Shown: piece after piece, positions 63,579-64,000 of the stretch
Layout: each line of letters begins with the position of its first letter
How positions within the stretch are numbered: the first letter of the stretch is position 1
Origin: Adiantum capillus-veneris
Lineage: Eukaryota; Streptophyta; Polypodiopsida; Polypodiales; Pteridaceae
Length of the DNA stretch: 64,000 bases
Assembly: GCA_014529385.2 (NCBI GenBank)
Contig: CM043948.1
Location: 23,054,451 to 23,118,450, forward strand
Direction: 5' to 3'
The notes under the pieces: model-generated
The model's input: the letters and a program-made list of their open reading frames with translations, nothing else
Told to the model about the DNA's origin: nothing
The model's database searches: none
Position numbers and translations under genes: made by a program

Positions 63579-64000
63579 TGCCCCCCTTCTTTATGTAGAT
63601 TCCATCCTCGAAAGCTAGTGAAGTGAAGTCCGTTCATCGAGGTGGAAGAGCATCTGAGTTTGTAGTCTTTAGCTTTCGTCAAAAATTGCAAAATCAACAA
63701 AAAATGGCACATCAATTGCATTCGCATAGAACATATAGAATTAAAAAGCATATGCAGTGAATAGGTACACAGATTGATTGGTAAGGAGTGAATGACTCTA
63801 GCGTACTAACCATATCTGTACACATAGATATATTTTGGTTAGTGTGAAAGTAATATAAGGGTCATGTCAAAAGGTTGTGTTCTTGTGCTTAATGTGTTAT
63901 TATGATTTTTGGATCATGTACTAGAATTTGTAGGTTTCCAACTTTTTGTTTCGTGTTTCTTGCTCTGTTACTTTTTTATTTTTGTTTTCTTGAGTATAGG
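62973..64000 (-). mobile_element. Diverged third copy of the gag-protease-only family, 3' end only
   Basis: After the LTR at 62973-63578 comes the family polypurine tract (TGCCCCCCTTCTTTATGTAG, plus strand), then about 200 bp matching the 3' non-coding region of copy 1 (GAGGTGGAAGAGCAT, AAAAAGCATATGCAGT, GATTGATTGGTAA). The match ends near 63787; the rest to the window edge is unrelated or too diverged. The coding part would lie beyond the right edge. The left flanking 5 bp is TATTA; its partner is outside the window. Confidence 0.8.

Overview
The window is nuclear DNA from a large, repeat-rich plant genome. It contains plant-type LTR retrotransposons primed by tRNA-Asp and initiator tRNA-Met, a plant hAT transposon, degraded genes with GT-AG introns, and many long CT/CA/GT microsatellites. 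I infer a land plant, possibly seed-free (fern or lycophyte). That is inference from the repeat load and the unusual gene content. I see no tRNA, rRNA, CRISPR array or bacterial operon.

Layout. 1-5690: old sequence with a decayed reverse transcriptase (about 1815-3760), a local duplication, long GT/CA tracts and a tandem repeat ending in a run of 27 G. 5698-14708: a complete minus-strand LTR retrotransposon with a perfect 5-bp target duplication (ATGAC). It has one long intact gag-protease ORF and no reverse transcriptase, RNase H or integrase. 14714-19600: repeats and an unrecognised decayed multi-exon minus-strand gene. 19614-22859: a decayed multi-exon minus-strand gene whose exons suggest a ParB-like 'DGNxR' domain followed by a DPPW-type N6-adenine methyltransferase; this is the most unusual coding content here. 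23000-31620: microsatellites, a cluster of short palindromes, two foldback elements and an array of about nine diverged hairpin units.

31723-55187 is a five-layer nest of insertions in which every target-site duplication can still be read. A copia element (innermost, 38040-43505, TSD GAGGT) sits in a hAT transposon (35008-47708, TSD CCGGTAGT). The hAT sits in a solo LTR of the same copia family (34762-48237, TSD GGCAG). The solo LTR sits in a second gag-protease-only element (31826-53749, TSD CCTTG), which itself broke an older copia element (31723-31820 plus 53755-55187). The hAT carries antisense RING-finger and kinase-like fragments, and a 176-bp tandem array that copies part of the kinase fragment.

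55188-62972: low-coding sequence with a local ~540-bp duplication, a GC-rich island at about 57590-58140 and a ~1.6-1.9-kb tandem duplication at 59390-62955. 62973 to the right edge: a diverged third member of the gag-protease-only family, with its LTR and the first ~200 bases of body visible.

Only the gag-protease gene at 8565-13106 looks intact. Most other coding sequence is transposon-derived or decayed. The gag-only family must depend on an autonomous partner for reverse transcription and integration; none is visible here.
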